From contig CAYSCX010000004.1 in NCBI GenBank assembly GCA_964429575.1, positions 1 through 64,000 of the forward strand: a stretch of DNA of 64,000 nt, given 5' to 3'. A program made the translations under genes and the position numbers. The DNA is from CAYSCX01 sp964429575. Lineage in GTDB: Bacteria; Desulfobacterota; Binatia; Binatales; Binataceae. The notes beneath the pieces were generated by a model. That model did no database searches and was not told where the DNA came from. It saw nothing but the letters and a program-made list of their open reading frames with translations. Positions 61,444-64,000 of the stretch are shown here, piece after piece (the stretch's first letter is position 1; each line of letters opens with the position of its first letter).

Positions 61444-63101
61444 GCCGTCACTGGAGTCTGTTGTCTGAACTCACGGTTAAGGAATAACTGCTGGATTATA
61501 CCGAGCACGTTGGAAGAAAAATAATACAGGGATAACCCCGCCGGAAAATTGATGAGCAAAACCGTGAAAACGATCGGCATTAGCATCATCATCCGTTGCT
61601 GCTGCGGGTCCGGCGAGGCCGGCGTCATCCACTGCTGCGCGAACGTCGATAACCCCATCAGGATGACCAGCACCGGTATCCCTGCGCACGCGGTGTACGG
61701 GATCATCGGCATCCACGACACGTGCAGGCAGTCGGGCGCGGACATGTCATTCATCCACAGCACAAATGGCGCGTGACGCAGCTCGATCGAATTCAACAGC
61801 GCCTGGTAAAGCCCGACGAAGATCGGCAACTGGATGAGCATCGGCAGGCAACCACCGAGCGGATTGACGTGGTTGCGCTTGTAGAGGTCCATCATCTCGC
61901 GGTTGAGCTTCTCGGGTTCCTCCTTGAGCTTCTCTCTGAGCCGCTGCATCTGCGGCTGCAACCGCTGCATCCTCATCATAGAGCGCTGGCTCTTGATCGA
62001 CATTGGCAGCATCAGGATGCGGAGCACGATCGTCAGCAGGATGATGTCCACGCCCAAGTTGGGCGAGAGGTACTGAAACAGTTTGAGCGTGCGCAGCATC
62101 GGCAGCGCCAGGATGCCCGCCCATCCGAAATCGATCGCGCTCGACAACGCCGGGTTGACTTCCTCGAGGACCTCGAGGCTCTTCGGGCCCATGAACACCA
62201 GGCTCTTGATCTGCGTCGCGCCGTCGAACAGCAGGTTCGCGGTCGCCTCGTCGCCCGCGATCGAGGTCGTTATCGTGCCAGCCTTGGGAGACTCCGGCAG
62301 ATAGGCCATTAGGAAATACCGGTCACCAAAACCAACGTAGGTGACTTCACCGGCGAGCGGGGCGGCGCCCTTGTGGATTGCGTCGGCGCTCTCGTTCACT
62401 ACCTTGCCGTGCACTTGTGACTGCAGCTCCGGTATGTCGCGCACGACGTCTTTGCGCCGCGCAAGGCTCTCCGTCAGCGAAAGCCCCAATGCCTTCGGCG
62501 GCGGTCCACCGGCCACCGATGCGTCGATTGTGAAGACGTAACTCGCTCCCTTGAACGTAAGCTCCTTCTCAAGCTTGGCTCCAGAAGCTGTCACGCCGGT
62601 GAATACAGTTCGCGCATTTCCGGTCGCGCCGAGGCGTATCTGATCAGGCGCGTCGGTTGAGTACGCGACGTCGTTGTCGCTGGCGATCACTCCGTCGAAC
62701 GCGGTCACCAACCCCAGCGGCAAGCTTGCTTGCTCTGCCTGATCGACCATCTCATACAGGGGACTATCGGGTGCGACTCCCTTGGTGTACCGCTTGAGCC
62801 GAAAGCTCTTGAGCCGTGCGCCGCGCGTGGTGAAGGTCGCGACGTAGAGATCAGTTTCGACCTCGATGGTGCGCTCGGGCGCTGGCGCGGCGGCGGGCCA
62901 GGTCACGCCGCCGGGTGGCGGCATCGGCGCGGGTGCGAGCGGCGCAACGGCCAAGGGCCTTGCGGCGGCGGGCGTCGGCGGCGCGGTTTTCTGAGTCTCC
63001 GTGTCCGGCGGAGGATAAAGCCGCTTGAGTACGATCTCCTGGTAGGCGAAGACGACCACCAGCGAGAGTACTACAGCGATCAGAACGCGGGTGGTGTCCA
63101 A
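61440..63101 (-). CDS. yidC: Membrane protein insertase YidC
   Basis: It inserts and folds inner-membrane proteins with or without SecYEG. The 553-residue protein has the Gram-negative plan: an N-terminal transmembrane helix (VLIAVVLSLVVVFAYQEIVL), a Pro/Ala-rich linker, a large periplasmic beta-domain (to about 340) and five C-terminal helices. LSPNLGVDIILLTIVLRILM, then MPLQ-like MLPMSIKSQRSMMRM, NPLGGCLPMLIQLPIFVGLY and the last LSLYYFSSNVLGIIQQLFLN are seen. Start TTG 63101 follows GAGGG by 9 bases. Lies between yidD and jag. Confidence 0.96.
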   Translation of the reverse strand: MDTTRVLIAVVLSLVVVFAYQEIVLKRLYPPPDTETQKTAPPTPAAARPLAVAPLAPAPMPPPGGVTWPAAAPAPERTIEVETDLYVATFTTRGARLKSFRLKRYTKGVAPDSPLYEMVDQAEQASLPLGLVTAFDGVIASDNDVAYSTDAPDQIRLGATGNARTVFTGVTASGAKLEKELTFKGASYVFTIDASVAGGPPPKALGLSLTESLARRKDVVRDIPELQSQVHGKVVNESADAIHKGAAPLAGEVTYVGFGDRYFLMAYLPESPKAGTITTSIAGDEATANLLFDGATQIKSLVFMGPKSLEVLEEVNPALSSAIDFGWAGILALPMLRTLKLFQYLSPNLGVDIILLTIVLRILMLPMSIKSQRSMMRMQRLQPQMQRLREKLKEEPEKLNREMMDLYKRNHVNPLGGCLPMLIQLPIFVGLYQALLNSIELRHAPFVLWMNDMSAPDCLHVSWMPMIPYTACAGIPVLVILMGLSTFAQQWMTPASPDPQQQRMMMLMPIVFTVLLINFPAGLSLYYFSSNVLGIIQQLFLNREFRQQTPVTA

Positions 63102-63117
63102 CGACGGGCGCCCTCAC

Positions 63118-63417
63118 TCATCTCAACGTCGTCCGCGCATCGTCGCGCGGAACTGGATCGTATCCGTGATTCCCAAACGGATGGCAGCTCGCCAGCCGTC
63201 GAATCGCAAGCAGCGTACCGCGGACTGCACCGTGCCGCTCGATGGCTTCAGAAGCGTACACGGAACAACTCGGCTCGAAACGGCAGGCATTGCCAAAGAG
63301 CGTGGTGAATAGCGGCGACAGCGCTGCGCGATAGACCGCGAGCATCGCGCGAACGCCGGCTCCCGCTATCCGATCCAGCCGCGATGCCGCGCGCGCGCAG
63401 GAGTTGATCAATTGCAT
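63118..63417 (-). CDS. yidD: Membrane protein insertion efficiency factor YidD
   Basis: A 99-residue amphipathic inner-membrane-associated protein that aids YidC. It shows AVYRAALSPLF, the Cys-rich CRFEPSCSVYASEAIERHGA, RGTLLAIRRLASCHPFG and the terminal GYDPVP. The frame reaches 63444, but ATG 63417 starts right after the rnpA stop and is preferred. Gene order rnpA-yidD-yidC-jag is the standard one. Confidence 0.94.
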   Translation of the reverse strand: MQLINSCARAASRLDRIAGAGVRAMLAVYRAALSPLFTTLFGNACRFEPSCSVYASEAIERHGAVRGTLLAIRRLASCHPFGNHGYDPVPRDDARTTLR

Positions 63418-63418
63418 G

Positions 63419-63961
63419 TCACCCGCCAAGCCGGTTCGAGACATTGGCCGCTGCCGAAAGCAGTTCAGCTTCGATAGCGCGCATCGGAAGCTCGCCTGCT
63501 CCCGCGCGCGCGATTACGACCACCGATGCGCCCGTGGGCAGAATCGATCGCAACTTCAGCCGATAACACTCGCGCACCCGGCGCTTGACGTGATTGCGCG
63601 CAACCGCGTTGCCCACCCGTCGTGACACTGTGATGCCGAGCCGCGATCGGTCCTCGCCCGGTATTCTCTGTGCGTAGAACACGAAGTGTGTGGTCTGGAA
63701 GCGTGCGCCGCTGCGCTGGACGCGGCGGAATTCGTCGCCGCGCCTTAGCCGGTCGGCCGCGCTGAAACCCTGTTTGCTCCGCCCGGCGCCTAGCGAGGTT
63801 GCTTCGGTGGAATGCTGATCGCGAGCCGGCTGCGTCCCTTTGCGCGCCTGCGCTTGAGGATTTTGCGGCCGCCCGGCGTTGCCATGCGGGCCAGGAATCC
63901 GTGGGTTCGTTTTCGTCGGCGGTTGTGAGGCTGATAGGTTCTTTTCATCGATTGTCGTCAA
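63419..63961 (-). CDS. rnpA: RNase P protein component with long N-terminal extension overlapping rpmH
   Basis: The protein subunit of RNase P (tRNA 5' maturation). The RnpA core starts at about residue 66 (FSAADRLRRGDEFRRVQRSG) and has GITVSRRVGNAVARNHVKRR with the RNR-type motif. The core is 115 residues, the normal full length. No ATG, GTG, TTG or CTG codon exists in this frame between the rpmH stop region and Val94 inside the core. The only start is TTG 63961, directly after an in-frame TAA and 13 bases before the rpmH ATG. RnpA then begins with 65 residues encoded across the whole of rpmH in another frame, giving 180 residues, as known for Thermus. An in-frame ATT (residue 22) is the only nonstandard alternative. 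Confidence 0.85.
   Translation of the reverse strand: MTTIDEKNLSASQPPTKTNPRIPGPHGNAGRPQNPQAQARKGTQPARDQHSTEATSLGAGRSKQGFSAADRLRRGDEFRRVQRSGARFQTTHFVFYAQRIPGEDRSRLGITVSRRVGNAVARNHVKRRVRECYRLKLRSILPTGASVVVIARAGAGELPMRAIEAELLSAAANVSNRLGG
63790..63948 (-). CDS. rpmH: 50S ribosomal protein L34, nested inside rnpA
   Basis: A 52-residue basic ribosomal protein. MKRTYQPHNRRRKRTHGF, LARMATPGGRK and ILKRRRAKGRSRLAIS are the L34 hallmark; the tail IPPKQPR is slightly longer than the usual 44-47 residues. ATG 63948 lies 13 bases downstream of the rnpA TTG and in another frame, and the TAG stop (63792-63790) is inside rnpA. No clear Shine-Dalgarno sequence precedes either start; the promoter would be outside the window. 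Confidence 0.97.
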   Translation of the reverse strand: MKRTYQPHNRRRKRTHGFLARMATPGGRKILKRRRAKGRSRLAISIPPKQPR

Positions 63962-64000
63962 TTGAGGTTATGGTTGCCGAGTGCTTGCGCAGCCGGCGGG

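Overview
The window is a 64 kb stretch of high-GC bacterial chromosome with a 100-base assembly gap at 1804-1903, so it is a scaffold, probably from a draft or metagenome-assembled genome. The gene set points to a Gram-negative, fatty-acid- and CoA-rich lineage: FabI, lipoproteins, an OprP-type porin, a DUF1329 protein, LLM-class flavin oxidoreductases, CaiB-type CoA-transferases, an AtpE with a signal-peptide-like leader and a split ATP synthase operon. My best guess is a deltaproteobacterium-like or Candidatus Binatota organism. This is inference from gene content and was not tested by phylogeny. The window holds the origin region: dnaA, dnaN, an inverted pair of DnaA boxes, and at the right edge rpmH-rnpA-yidD-yidC-jag.

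Layout. 1-5 kb: pyrrolidone-carboxylate peptidase, a rhodanese cut by the gap, pyrD, thyX and a DUF309 protein, separated by short palindromic intergenic repeats. 5-8 kb: an apparently coupled trio of Nmad3-domain protein, MoxR ATPase and CoxE-like VWA protein. 8-11 kb: two glycosyltransferases, the first compositionally atypical. 10.8-15 kb: rdgB, ddl, guaB with a leader ORF and terminator, and an enoyl-CoA hydratase. 15-24.6 kb: ZIP transporter, an alpha/beta hydrolase without its nucleophile Ser, an FAD oxidoreductase, a 34-residue basic protein with its own promoter and terminator, ftsB, a HemJ/CopD-like protein, gloB, fabI, an MBL hydrolase, a frameshifted LLM oxidoreductase and two paralogous lipoproteins in tandem. 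24.6-28.8 kb: UvrD-type helicase, a secreted protein and a porin.

29-34.8 kb is a co-directional catabolic-looking cluster: a double-domain CoA-transferase whose first half lacks the catalytic Asp, an LLM oxidoreductase, a small AtzG-like protein, an amidase and a MOSC protein. Then follow a DUF2961/GH172 enzyme, an EEP-family phosphohydrolase, a YyaL-type thioredoxin-fold protein and a GT39-like transferase. 41-48 kb is the replication and ATP-synthase region (dnaN, dnaA, oriC candidate, hemL, atpZ-atpI-atpB-atpE). 48-60 kb carries two Smr-domain proteins (one is MutS2), an AsmA protein, a candidate structured RNA, an orphan carboxyltransferase subunit, a pentameric ligand-gated channel, fumC, a ferredoxin and the DUF1329 protein.

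The most notable signals are these. (1) rnpA has no usable start codon downstream of rpmH and appears to begin upstream of it, so rpmH lies entirely inside rnpA in another frame, as reported for Thermus. (2) A promoter-linked hairpin RNA candidate lies at about 51.4 kb. (3) A palindromic repeat family supplies stop codons to neighbouring genes. (4) There is an uncharacterised 34-residue Lys/Arg-rich protein in its own transcription unit. All positions and motifs were read by eye; no database search was run.
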